Program-made: the position numbers and the translations under genes | In this document: positions 41,801 through 46,259 of the stretch, piece by piece | Numbering within the stretch: the first letter of the stretch is position 1 | Layout of the letters: the number at the start of each line of letters is the position of its first letter | NCBI GenBank assembly: GCA_012932295.1 | Contig: JAAONU010000001.1 | Span: 57,323,693 to 57,387,692, forward strand | Direction: 5' to 3' | Source of the DNA: Cyclina sinensis | Lineage: Eukaryota; Mollusca; Bivalvia; Venerida; Veneridae | DNA length: 64,000 bases | The notes under the pieces: model-generated | Told to the model about the DNA's origin: nothing | Database searches by the model: none | The model's input: only the letters and a program-made list of their open reading frames with translations

Positions 41801-44800
41801 TCGGACAAACCGAAAAATATAAAAATTGCGGCCTAAAACGGTGTAATTTTTTTTAATATAAAATACTGAAGAATAAAAATTCAAGGCTCATAAGACTAGC
41901 AGCTAACATGAAAAGTCCATTCATATTAATCAACAGTCTGATACCAGGATATTGCATAATCTCCAGTTCTCACATGAATAATCTGCTTATCCCTCTTTTA
42001 TGAAAACATTCAAAAGAAATCTGAGTAAAATATTCCAAACAAATGTGCAGCATTCTAAACAAGAAATCACCTAATTGCTTGTGGTTGGGCCAAAGCGTTC
42101 TCTAGTTATTGATCAGAAACCGTTTTTAGGATCAAGGTCCCTGTGGCCTTGACCTTTGACCTAATGACCTCAAAATCAATAGGGGTCATTTACTGGTCAT
42201 GACCAACCAGCACACCAAGTTTGGTGAACCTAGGTCAAAGCATTCTCTAGTTATTGATTGGAAACCATTTTTAGAGTCAAAGTCTCTGTGAGCTTGACCT
42301 TTGACCTAATCACCTCAAAATCAATCGGGGGTCATCTACTGATGATGACCAACAAGCATACCAAGTTTGGTGAACCTAGGTCAAAGCGTTCTCTAGTTAT
42401 TGATCGGAAACCGTTTTTAAGATGAAAGTCTCTGTGATCTTAACCTTTGACCTAATGACCTCAAAGTCAATAAGGGTCATCTACTGGTGATGACCAACCA
42501 GTATACGAAGTTTGGTGAACCTAGGTCAAAGCGTTCTCTAGTTATTGATCGGAAACCGTTTTTAAGATGAAAGTCTCTGTGATCTTGACCTTTGACCTAA
42601 TGACCTCAAAGTCAATAGGGGTCATCTACTGGTGATGACCAACCAGTATACCAAGTTTGGTGAACCTAGGTCAAAGCGTTCTGTAGTTATTGATCAGAAA
42701 CCGTTTTTAGGATCAAGGTCCCTGTGAGCTTGACCTTTGACCTAATGACCTCAAAATCAATAGGGGTCATTTACTGGTCATGACCAACCAGCATACCAAG
42801 TTTGGTGAACCTAGGTCAGAGCATTCTCTAGTTATTGATCGGAAACCGTTTTAAGGATGAAAGTCTCTGTGATCTTGACCTTTGACCTAATGACCTCAAA
42901 GTCAATAGGGGTCATCTACTGGTGATGACCAACCAGCATACCAAGTTTGGTGAACCTAGATCAAAGCGTTCTCTAGTTATTGATCGGAAACCGTTTTTAG
43001 GATGAAGGTCCCTGTGAGCTTGACCTTTGACCTAATGACCTCAAAATCAATAGGGGTCAACTACTGGTGATGATCAACCAGCATAACAAGTTTGGTGAAC
43101 CTAGGTCAAAGCGTTCTCTAGTTATTGGTCAGAAACCATTTCTACCTACAAGGTCAATGTGACCTTGACCTTTGACCCCTTGACCCCAAAATCAATAGGG
43201 GTTATCTACTGGTGATGGACAATCATCCTACCAAGTTTGAAGTTCCTAGGCCTAAGCGTTCTTTAGTTATTGGTCAGAAACCGTTCCTACCTACAAGGTC
43301 AATGTGACCTTGACCTTTGACCCCTTGACCCCAAAATCAATAGGGGTCATCTACTGGTGATGGACAATCATCCTACCAAGTTTGAAGTTCCTTGGCCTAA
43401 GCATTCTTTAGTTATTGGTCGGAAACCATTTGGTCTACGGACCGACAGACAAATGCAAAGCAATATACCCCCACGTCTTTGAAGGGGGGAGGGGGGGGGG
43501 GGGGGGGGGGGGTGTCATAATAACAATAATCTGCTAACAAAACTTATGTGTACAAGGATCTTTTCTGCCCTTTAACAACTGGCATTAAAGAAAATACACA
43601 GAAAAAAAGAGGATCTATAAACCTGCTATAGAAACTCAGAATGATTAAATCAAGGGTTGTAAAGCCATATATACATAATAAACTAACATAACATAATCAT
43701 AAAGTCTGCTTTACTGCTTCAGTGGATGACATTCACATTTTTCTGTCTTTAAGGATTGGTTCCATTTCATGGTTTATTTTATTTTGCTGCTTCAGTTATT
43801 TTTGGTTCTCAAGTCAGTTTATGTGTGATAAAACATCACAGCAAGTTTATTTATATAATGTGCAAAATGAGATTAATTTCTTAACAAAAGCTTTCATCAA
43901 AATAAGACTGCCAAGGATATTTTGAGCTCTCCAAAAAAATTCAAGAGAAGCTATTCCCGATTTTGCTTACTTAAGAAGACAAACTGTGTGTTTTGACCTG
44001 ATCAGCAGCTTGCTTCCTGACTTCTGGAAAGTTCAAAAAAAGTGTCAGGCATTCGGTCTGACAAGCTCTGAAAATCTGTCAGACTGAAAAAAAATCTATC
44101 AGACTGGATTAAATTTACAACAAAAACAAACGAAAACATGAAACATTAACATTTATGAAGCCATTTTGAAAACACGAGGCTTGGGAATTTAATGCTAGAC
44201 AGTCGGACTGATCAGGATTAAAAAAATGTCAGACCAAGCGAAAATTAATCGGACATGTCCGTCGGACCGTCGTATTTCGGGAAGTCCGGCCTCTATACTT
44301 CTCCCACACCATCTCAACAGAGAGAAGTGTTTTTCACTGATCTCTTATCAATCACACTTAGTCAGCATACTAATGAAAATCACCTTGACATCTCTGAGTG
44401 CAAATTTATCTAAACAGAGTTTACACTATTTGTTCTGGCGACCATAAGTAGTGTATTTAGAATTTCATTGAAAATAAAATTTTGGCCATACACAGGTTTT
44501 GGTACAAGCACTTTGCAGAAGATCGACCTTAATATGCTCAAAGAATACTTTTCTTATCAACTGTACTACAATCAACCTTTAATTTCTGTGATTTTTTTCA
44601 TTTGGACTTAGATTTACAGTTCATTCAGATCTGCTCCTTTTGTAAATATTAGTATTTCTGCAGGAATTACTTTACAAGTATATGCAGAAATGGAGATCAC
44701 TCAATATTTGAGGTTCAGTATTTTAAAGTTTCTAATTAAATTTTAAAAAAAAACTATAGACCAATTACACAAGGGTAATCTCTCCTACTATCAGATTAAC

Positions 44801-45418
44801 AAAACATGATAAAGACTGCATTCAAATGTTATAGCTAGGCACTGTTGACTCAAACAACTCTACACTCATCTGAAAGTGGCAGCAACTATACAGAAACAGG
44901 ATTCAACATAAACTTCTAAGATCAGCTGCCAACTTTACAAGGTCTCTAAAAAGGTCTATAGATCTGACATCATCAGAAGTAAGTCTGTGACACTTTGAAG
45001 CCTTCAGTTTTTCTCTTACTTTGCAATTAGAATGACAATGTGGTTAGCAAATTAGCTTATGATAAAGCATCAGGTCTCTATCACCCTTTCTTTTCCAACT
45101 GCCTCTTGTAGGATCAACTAATTACTTACGACATTATACAATTATTCCACGGCCTGAATGAGTCTTCAACAAACTGTAACTTTCTAGAAAGCTTTTCTTT
45201 ATTTCATTTTATGAGATTTCTTTCCTTTTTATTAGTTTAGGGACACTGACTAATTCACTAATTCTTTGGAAGCACTATATAGAAAAAAACTTGGAAAAAG
45301 AACTACATGTATGTATTCACATAGTAAGACATGATGGGTATTAGACCATTATACTTACAACGCTGGTTGAGTCTGCCATGCTAACTTGTTCCCTTGAATG
45401 ATGGCTCGGTACTTTCAT
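5770..45418 (-). CDS. FAM13A: FAM13-family RhoGAP/coiled-coil protein, whole coding span (26 coding exons)
   Basis: I joined 26 exons by hand using GT-AG sites and frame continuity. They give 3192 coding bases, 1063 residues plus TAG, with no internal stop or frameshift. Domains in order: variable N-terminus (1-50); RhoGAP domain (about 53-245) with arginine finger R93 in GIFRVNG, LLKLFLRELPE (128-138) and NKM...VFGPNL (199-214); proline-rich stretch (266-273); acidic/serine-rich middle with a basic patch (509-529); coiled-coil blocks at about 698-765 (KKKIRQFEEAFE), 795-845 (IQRKLKEKRKEA, HGRP), 856-873 (MRPLYDRYRTIK) and 990-1060 (LRKTLREFEENFHRRNGR, EYNEYKQIKARL). These C-terminal blocks are diagnostic for FAM13. 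Family knowledge: FAM13 proteins are putative cytosolic GTPase-activating proteins for Rho-type GTPases. The catalytic arginine and the conserved asparagine (N213) are present, so activity is plausible. Whether it equals vertebrate FAM13A, B or C cannot be resolved; an invertebrate would be expected to have one ancestral copy. Introns range from about 230 bases to 8.5 kb. Confidence 0.93.
6070..6124 (-). CDS. FAM13A: FAM13 coding exon 25 (residues 1024-1042)
   Basis: 55 bases, acceptor TCTGTCATAG, donor GTAAGT. It encodes KVVRDDRMPMQTEYNEYK, matching 'VQKEDRTPMAEEYSEYK' in the family, and ends in phase 0. Confidence 0.94.
6426..6527 (-). CDS. FAM13A: FAM13 coding exon 24 (residues 990-1023; C-terminal coiled coil)
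   Basis: Acceptor TTTTCCTGTAG, donor GTATTT. It encodes PELQDELIRSRNKKKLLRKT followed by LREFEENFHRRNGR. It corresponds to 'IPELLEHLQEMREEKKRIRKKLRDFEDNFFRQNGR' of FAM13A, an unmistakable family block. Confidence 0.95.
6755..7026 (-). CDS. FAM13A: FAM13 coding exon 23 (residues 900-989)
   Basis: Acceptor TTTCATGTAG. The donor was chosen as GTATAT after ...GCTGT. The GT two bases upstream (GTGTAT) would put exon 24 into an immediate TGA, so frame decides. The exon encodes an acidic linker (ENDEDEEQG), a TMEFAVTRDLSILKTRP segment that resembles the 'FMVTLKTDFSAR' position in vertebrates, a basic stretch (KARRKLEMRENIEN), and DSNLHELA, the counterpart of 'LSNLHAAS'. Confidence 0.88.
7275..7340 (-). 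CDS. FAM13A: FAM13 coding exon 22 (residues 878-899)
   Basis: 66 bases, phase 0-0, acceptor TGTTTTCAG, donor GTAAGT. It encodes PRGNLELQAVPEDKPIDIHS and KF. It is poorly conserved but open, with good splice sites. It can be skipped in frame and so is a candidate cassette exon. Confidence 0.82.
7714..7800 (-). CDS. FAM13A: FAM13 coding exon 21 (residues 849-877)
   Basis: 87 bases, phase 0-0, acceptor TTTTTTCAG, donor GTAAGT. It encodes KDLMRPLYDRYRTIKRLLSR, the counterpart of 'MKPLYDRYRLVKQILSR', one of the best conserved FAM13 motifs. Confidence 0.95.
8302..8385 (-). CDS. FAM13A: FAM13 coding exon 20 (residues 821-848)
   Basis: 84 bases, phase 0-0, acceptor TTATTACAG, donor GTAAGA. It encodes EEKLAVQKALLHFEGVHGRP, matching 'NEKVALQKALLYYESIHGRP' of the family. 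Exons 20, 21 and 22 are all symmetrical (phase 0-0). Confidence 0.95.
8970..9154 (-). CDS. FAM13A: FAM13 coding exon 19 (residues 759-820)
   Basis: Acceptor TTTTTGTAG, donor GTTAGT, phase 1 to 0. A Ser/Arg linker is followed by TLDVIQRKLKEKRKEAQRPE and DIE. This is the 'TLESIQRKLQEKRAE..RPEDI' block of FAM13A, nearly residue for residue. Intron 19 (8386-8969) holds no feature that I recognise. Confidence 0.95.
9581..9662 (-). CDS. FAM13A: FAM13 coding exon 18 (residues 732-758; coiled coil)
   Basis: Acceptor ACATTTCAG, donor GTATGG. It encodes PSHAEKAAKPEIKKFMMELS and TRKEAK, matching the vertebrate 'PSHSDKAANPEVLKW...L...R..LKE' block directly after exon 17. Intron 18 (9155-9580) contains only T-runs. 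Confidence 0.95.
10085..10143 (-). CDS. FAM13A: FAM13 coding exon 17 (residues 712-731; coiled coil)
   Basis: Acceptor TTGATTTCAG, donor GTTAGT (T at +3). It encodes GLKKKIRQFEEAFEMEHGYK, almost the family signature 'SLKKKIRKFE..FE.E..Y'. This is one of the strongest conserved blocks and identifies the family. Confidence 0.95.
10476..10575. repeat. 54-base tandem duplication beside exon 16
   Basis: Two copies of a block beginning aacagtgaatcaagttccag and running through gacaatgtgtaagtgttgtg are offset by 54 bases. The repeat ends within about 10 bases of the exon 16 donor at 10583. The copies are nearly identical, which implies a recent duplication. Confidence 0.85.
10584..10645 (-). CDS. 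FAM13A: FAM13 coding exon 16 (residues 691-711; first coiled coil starts)
   Basis: Acceptor TATTTTCAG, donor GTAACC. It encodes SHGSTDDELTAKMKSQMRKIQ, which matches the 'DLTxxQLxxRIQ' lead-in of the first conserved C-terminal coiled coil of FAM13. Just downstream of the donor, a 54-base direct duplication (10476-10575) lies in the intron. Confidence 0.9.
11034..11245. mobile_element. Non-autonomous TTAA-ended inverted-repeat element, copy 1
   Basis: The element begins TTAACCCT and ends AGGGTTAA, with imperfectly pairing arms around agactgcacagatgtgcagg. It shares ends and central motif with the hairpin element at 23969-24211 and with a truncated copy at about 55520. TTAA at both ends could be target site or element sequence. 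Confidence 0.7.
11690..11990 (+). mobile_element. Dispersed repeat with hairpin/CATAAAA end
   Basis: Contains 'tgacccagtgacctcaaagt' and 'atggtcaaggttaaagtttt' words. It ends ATGCCCTACCTCCAGGGGCATAAAA, the same kind of 3' end as the other plus-oriented elements. It is a single, non-tandem unit. Confidence 0.55.
14164..14232 (-). CDS. FAM13A: FAM13 coding exon 15 (residues 668-690)
   Basis: A 69-base exon, acceptor TTATTACAG. The donor is the weaker AG|GTTGGT. It encodes TSMDDEDLPPFSQVEQDQYKMH. The frame to exon 16 closes only with this donor among the nearby GTs I tried. The weak site makes regulated use possible. Confidence 0.78.
14233..16878 (-). other. Intron 14
   Basis: A 2.6 kb intron. 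It holds the 146-bp tandem array (14632-15010) with its trailing (CCGCCCAT) run and hairpin. The rest is AT-rich, with nothing recognisable. Confidence 0.6.
14632..15105 (+). repeat. 146-bp tandem repeat (about 2.6 near-identical units) in a dispersed element
   Basis: Units begin with ttctgcacgtcatcttgatg at 14632, 14778 and 14924, exactly 146 bases apart and virtually identical. They contain gtgaccttgaccttggagcc. After the last unit comes a run of cgcccatc words, then AACCAGG...CCTGGTT, a terminal hairpin. The unit shares 'acagagcggaca' and 'ttctgcacgtc' words with the 157-bp array at 30.4 kb, so the two are related families. The short ORFs over it are translations of the repeat and are not genes. 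Confidence 0.9.
16879..17023 (-). CDS. FAM13A: FAM13 coding exon 14 (residues 620-667)
   Basis: Acceptor TACTACAG, donor GTAAGA. It encodes APIPAQKAQSVSYQRAAI, then an acidic EEEEKDNENEAPSPHASKIK stretch and a basic end (KRKAG). It aligns in position and pattern with the IPAF..WQRENSDSDEA region of vertebrate FAM13A. Intron 13 (17024-17481) is featureless to my eye. Confidence 0.88.
17024..18272 (-). other. Introns 12 and 13 around exon 13
   Basis: Introns at 17024-17481 and 17816-18272. At 17880-18060 there is a remnant resembling dispersed bivalve repeats (agtctggttaaaatcggatg, then acagcagacagcc). Nothing else is seen. Confidence 0.4.
17482..17815 (-). CDS. FAM13A: FAM13 coding exon 13 (residues 509-619; basic patch and serine-rich)
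   Basis: The largest coding exon (334 bases), acceptor CTTTTATAG, donor GTAAAT. It starts with a strongly basic patch (RRSPSRRLRRNS). This is a possible nuclear localisation or basophilic-kinase site: R-R-x-S529 fits the PKA/Akt type (inference). The rest is acidic and then Pro/Ser-rich, ending PFVPPLDFSTLHENVGGQG, which resembles the stretch before the 'PIPxxxxWQRE' element in vertebrates. Confidence 0.9.
18273..18389 (-). CDS. FAM13A: FAM13 coding exon 12 (residues 470-508; acidic)
   Basis: A 117-base phase 0-0 exon, skippable in frame, with acceptor TTTGTTACAG and donor GTATGT. It encodes an acidic, His-containing segment (MKNSESRDE, ISHDEHDEDLVAGQDGF). No domain is recognised. This fits the low-complexity middle typical of FAM13. 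Confidence 0.82.
18390..20743 (-). other. Intron 11, with a small CpG-richer patch
   Basis: 2.35 kb with no recognised repeats. At about 20080-20360 CpG dinucleotides become more frequent, and a minus-strand GCCAATCCCG box occurs at about 20340. An internal promoter upstream of exon 12 is conceivable but unproven. Confidence 0.4.
20744..20894 (-). CDS. FAM13A: FAM13 coding exon 11 (residues 419-469)
   Basis: Acceptor TATGTTTCAG, donor GTATGG, ending in phase 0. It encodes TGVKDRMKMFEVSSNQTKED followed by a basic segment (KPVKQRPKSKAFEMFENK). The two KMFE/EMFE words form an internal near-repeat. No known domain is recognised. Confidence 0.85.
21227..21275 (-). CDS. FAM13A: FAM13 coding exon 10 (residues 403-418)
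   Basis: A 49-base exon between TTTTTTTCAG and GTGAGT, encoding an Asn-rich SDLKEVQNNNQNDLS segment. It is short and weakly conserved, but it is needed to keep the frame between exons 9 and 11. Intron 10 (20895-21226) shows nothing else. Confidence 0.78.
21325..21950. repeat. 46-50-base minisatellite, about 13 copies
   Basis: Imperfect units such as 'aactcccctatcaaaatcac' plus 'attcatagaaacaaatgtcacatgta'. They start about 50 bases upstream of exon 10 on the minus strand. Unit lengths alternate around 46 and 50, and many substitutions show that it is not recent. There are no conserved repeats separated by unique spacers, so it is not CRISPR-like. Confidence 0.9.
22265..22500 (+). mobile_element. 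Dispersed repeat with 3' hairpin
   Basis: Starts near 'aaggggcataactctgtcca' and contains 'cagaacttgacctagatatt' and a gacagagggaccgacagacag run. It ends CCCTCCCTTTTTCAAAGGGGGGGCATAAAA, a stem-loop followed by CATAAAA. The first words are very common in bivalve genomes (my recognition). Confidence 0.7.
22831..22943 (-). CDS. FAM13A: FAM13 coding exon 9 (residues 365-402)
   Basis: Acceptor TTTTTCCAG, donor GTAAGA. It encodes FVDKAIKATVIGHLFGDES and TTIREDPAEPG. The helix around 'IxxTVxxHLF' resembles the 'IRSAVEQHLFD' element of vertebrate FAM13A at the same place between the RhoGAP domain and the acidic middle. Confidence 0.88.
23200..23500 (+). mobile_element. Possible tRNA-derived SINE remnant
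   Basis: The stretch 'gagttcaatccccctctact' resembles a B-box, followed by the kind of tail seen in V/Deu-like SINEs (ccaggggtgtatctgg). The A-box side is poor, so this is tentative. Confidence 0.25.
23969..24211. mobile_element. TTAA-ended near-perfect hairpin element
   Basis: 243 bases from TTAACCCTTT to AAAGGGTTAA. The two arms, about 100 bases each, are inverted copies (gatcagactgcacggatgtg in one arm, its complement in the other), with a loop of about 30 bases near 24078-24108. No coding capacity: a foldback/MITE. Two related, more decayed copies lie at 11034-11245 and about 55520-55690. Confidence 0.9.
24300..25275 (+). repeat. Degenerate ~140-bp tandem array in a dispersed element
   Basis: About six diverged units share 'gaaggtcctgggagcagttg', 'ttcatctactcat', 'cattttcaaagtg' and 'gagcttgacctttgac'. 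It ends with gaccgaccacactgtacacc, a CCTCCTTTT...GTGGGAG stem and CATAAT. This is an old relative of the 42.1 kb array. Confidence 0.8.
26971..27024 (-). CDS. FAM13A: FAM13 coding exon 8 (residues 347-364)
   Basis: A small 54-base exon between a CTGTTACAG acceptor and a GTAAGA donor. It encodes SDSGFSLVESPVPSARTSE, with split codons at both ends (phase 2 to 2). It could be skipped in frame. It is supported by the splice sites, the open frame and the serine-rich composition matching its neighbours. Confidence 0.8.
27372..27535 (-). CDS. FAM13A: FAM13 coding exon 7 (residues 293-346)
   Basis: Acceptor TTTTCCAG, donor GTAATA, phase 0 to 2. Serine/acidic sequence (SKGRYSHSYSSPNFSDDE) ends in GRLSPFHLDR. 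The RPLSPFYL-like motif of vertebrate FAM13A corresponds to RLSPFHL here, which supports the assignment. Intron 7 (27025-27371) holds nothing I recognise. Confidence 0.88.
27536..29747 (-). other. Intron 6
   Basis: 2.2 kb of AT-rich sequence. I see no repeats of the named families, no splice-flanked coding block and no RNA gene. An unrecognised alternative exon cannot be excluded. Confidence 0.5.
29748..29852 (-). CDS. FAM13A: FAM13 coding exon 6 (residues 258-292; proline-rich)
   Basis: A 105-base exon with both ends in phase 0, so it could be skipped without breaking the frame. It encodes ERKKHNLVPPRPPPPKFAPE and ends LKPTPLPRK. The PPRPPPP run is a possible SH3 or WW ligand (inference). 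The acceptor is CTAACTAG and the donor GTAAGA. CTAAC just before the AG may serve as part of the branch region. Confidence comes from composition and frame rather than from strong family conservation. Confidence 0.82.
30350..31130 (+). mobile_element. Dispersed element with four 157-bp tandem units
   Basis: The motif gggttctgcacgtc recurs at 30461, 30618, 30775 and 30932, exactly 157 bases apart. Each unit has 'gtgaccttgaccttgagaca' and 'cagagcggaca'. The array is followed by a (GACG)n-type run at 31029-31081 and a perfect GTCTCCCCC...GGGGGAGAC hairpin before ATAATTT. The left edge (atgtctccccccagccagtt) repeats part of the right-hand hairpin, so the element has hairpin words at both ends. 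Confidence 0.9.
31029..31081. repeat. GACG/GACA microsatellite
   Basis: A run of gacggacagacagacggacg words inside the element above. Such runs precede the terminal hairpin in most elements of this class in the window. Confidence 0.9.
31350..31436. repeat. 43-base direct duplication
   Basis: tcctttgttttgcaaaatta and the following aaaacaaacaaaa occur at 31361 and again at 31404, almost identically. Confidence 0.85.
33606..33729 (-). CDS. FAM13A: FAM13 coding exon 5 (residues 216-257; end of RhoGAP)
   Basis: Acceptor CTTTTTTCAG, donor GTAAGA, ending in phase 0. It encodes GFLALKDQGSTNQIVYRFV and EYNSLFKD. The 'N.iv...ve.y..lF' pattern is the last helix of RhoGAP domains, so the catalytic domain ends here at about residue 245. 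Confidence 0.92.
34118..34301 (-). CDS. FAM13A: FAM13 coding exon 4 (residues 155-215; RhoGAP)
   Basis: Acceptor TTGTTTCAG, donor GTATGT. It encodes MLKELPEEHYDLLKHIIRFL and then NKMSPMALAIVFGPNLFR, the third conserved RhoGAP block. The Asn of FGPN is the second residue important for GAP activity and is present. It reads in frame with exons 3 and 5. Intron 4 (33730-34117) holds nothing I recognise. Confidence 0.95.
34302..35886 (-). other. Intron 3
   Basis: 1.6 kb, within the RhoGAP-coding part. It holds the 51-base minisatellite (34435-34650). The rest shows nothing recognisable. Confidence 0.6.
34435..34650. repeat. ~52-base minisatellite, four copies
   Basis: The unit tatgatatatgataaggtac plus atatcaagggatgaacat...cagttctaac repeats at about 34441, 34493, 34544 and 34597, with few differences in the first three copies. 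Confidence 0.9.
35887..36096 (-). CDS. FAM13A: FAM13 coding exon 3 (residues 85-154; RhoGAP arginine finger)
   Basis: Acceptor ATTTCAG, donor GTAATG. It completes GLDHEGIFRVNG, in which R93 is the arginine finger expected to enter the GTPase active site. It also contains VVEKLRASFD and GLLKLFLRELPE, the second canonical RhoGAP block. The catalytic arginine is intact. The 'VNG' ending of the finger loop matches the FAM13 family, as against the more common 'xSG' of other RhoGAPs. Confidence 0.95.
36686..36878 (-). CDS. FAM13A: FAM13 coding exon 2 (residues 21-84; RhoGAP start)
   Basis: The exon begins after a long polypyrimidine acceptor (TTTTTTCAG at 36879) and ends at donor GTGAGA, leaving one base of a split Gly codon. 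It encodes a basic linker and then FNVPLAELVQR and VPYIVKKICTYIEHNG, the first helices of a RhoGAP domain (the usual 'vP.iv..c..yie..GL' pattern). The following intron 2 (36097-36685) shows no recognisable feature. Confidence 0.92.
37287..38845. mobile_element. Old DNA-transposon-derived block related to the element at 56.3 kb
   Basis: 37945-38250 is about 80% identical by eye to 56541-56850 (shared 'ccaaatttcaaata', 'tttgctgtgtaggtttattg', 'gaagcaattgctttgaattg'). The right side becomes CpG-rich (38630-38845) and ends GTACTGTA, as does the 56.3 kb element. A separate terminus-like word, tacagtggaacttccgaaaa, is at 37287. No intact transposase is seen. Confidence 0.6.
40640..40870 (+). mobile_element. 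Dispersed repeat with GACGG run and hairpin end
   Basis: Begins near 'aaagggccataactctgaca'. It contains 'tgatcattcctgtaaagttt', then gacggatggacagatcgaca, and ends in a cgcggctactttgtagcagg hairpin. Same class and orientation as the other elements. Confidence 0.6.
42050..43520 (+). repeat. 145-bp tandem array, about 9.5 units, carrying nuclear-receptor-type half-sites
   Basis: The anchor ccaagtttgg recurs at 42215, 42361, 42506, 42651, 42796, 42941, 43086, 43231 and 43376, almost always 145 bases apart. Each unit has 'tctagttattgatcggaaac', 'ttgacctttgaccta' and 'tcatctactggtgatgacca'. The last two or three units form a diverged subtype (gaccccttgacccc). It closes with gaccgacagacaaatgcaaa, CCCCCACGTCTTTGAAGGGGGG, a G-run and TCATAATA, the usual end of this element class. 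Confidence 0.95.
43491..43512. repeat. Poly-G run (G22)
   Basis: 22 consecutive G, preceded by G6 and one A, at the 3' end of the array. It probably expanded from the terminal hairpin's G arm. The length is likely to be polymorphic and error-prone. Confidence 0.85.
45359..45418 (-). CDS. FAM13A: FAM13 coding exon 1 (residues 1-20)
   Basis: Twenty codons ending at a consensus donor (GTT|GTAAGT), phase 0. Two in-frame start codons exist: M1 (45418), with G at -3 and A at +4, and M14 (45379; MADSTS), with A at -3 and G at +4. M14 has the better context, so the protein may begin there. An in-frame TGA lies 6 bases before M1, so the frame does not extend further upstream. A T-rich acceptor (TTTTTTAG) ends at 45466, which suggests that this exon is preceded by a spliced 5' UTR exon. 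The N-terminal peptide is variable in the family and supports little by itself. The join is supported by the open frame into exon 2. Confidence 0.75.
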
Positions 45419-45442
45419 AGCTCAAAACAGAACTTCATCCAT
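45415..45442 (-). promoter_or_regulatory. Two short upstream ORFs just before the FAM13 start
   Basis: uORF1 starts at 45442 (six codons, MDEVLF, stop), ends 3 bases before M1 and is in the same frame. uORF2 starts at 45438 (seven codons, MKFCFEL) and its TGA overlaps the M1 ATG as ATGA. Both are present if transcription begins upstream of 45442. They could reduce initiation at M1 or favour re-initiation at M14. Confidence 0.6.
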
Positions 45443-46259
45443 TCCAGCCCAACTCTTCACAAAAACTAAAAAAATCAAAAACAAGCACTAATCAACTGAC
45501 AAACCAATTCTTACATAAGAAATATCATATAATAAGAATTATAATAAATATTTTGAGCTTCATTCTTATGATGTAACTTTTCAAGGATTTTGATAATTCT
45601 GTACAGTGATAACAACATTACATCACAGTTAACATATTATCATCCACAAACACCACAAGGGTACTTTAACAATATTATCATGATGACTCCAGTTAAGTCT
45701 TTTTCAATGCATTAGAATTAAATCAAGAGAGATCAATGTTTACTGACATTTATCATGACATCTGAATGTTATGACCAATTACATGAGAATTTACTGAGTA
45801 GTATTTTATATAAACAGAATGTGTGTGATCTGTTAGCTCCCTAAAGTACCTTGGTAAACACTTGGAGAATTTGCAAATCATGTCTCTTTACATGCTACAC
45901 AGTATTTACAATGTTACTGCCAATTATCATTATGTGGTAACTACAAGCTATGACTCATGTGATTTGTGTATATTCATTAAACTGTTAGTTTTCTAAATCC
46001 ATGAGAAAAATAACTATTATCTTACTTGATATCATCTCAACAATTCTAAATTTCTACATCTCTTAATCATGGTGAATATTGACAAATAAGCATTATGGAC
46101 ATACAAAGCAGATACAACATCTGCTTATAATAAAATGACTAAAAGCTCAAGTCAATTAACTGAAAATAACAAGATGGCTATGATAGTTCAGTAACGCTCA
46201 CCAGAGTACCATTTTTTTAACAGCAAGGCAAATGATAGATGTTCAACTAAGGCACAACA

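Larger units (their letters stand above)
36879..45358 (-). other. Intron 1 (8.5 kb)
   Basis: The longest intron within the coding part. It contains a pair of repeat-derived blocks at 37287-38845, a dispersed repeat at 40640-40870, the 145-bp array at 42050-43520 and a word-rich stretch at 44040-44290. I see no coding exon in it. Confidence 0.6.
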
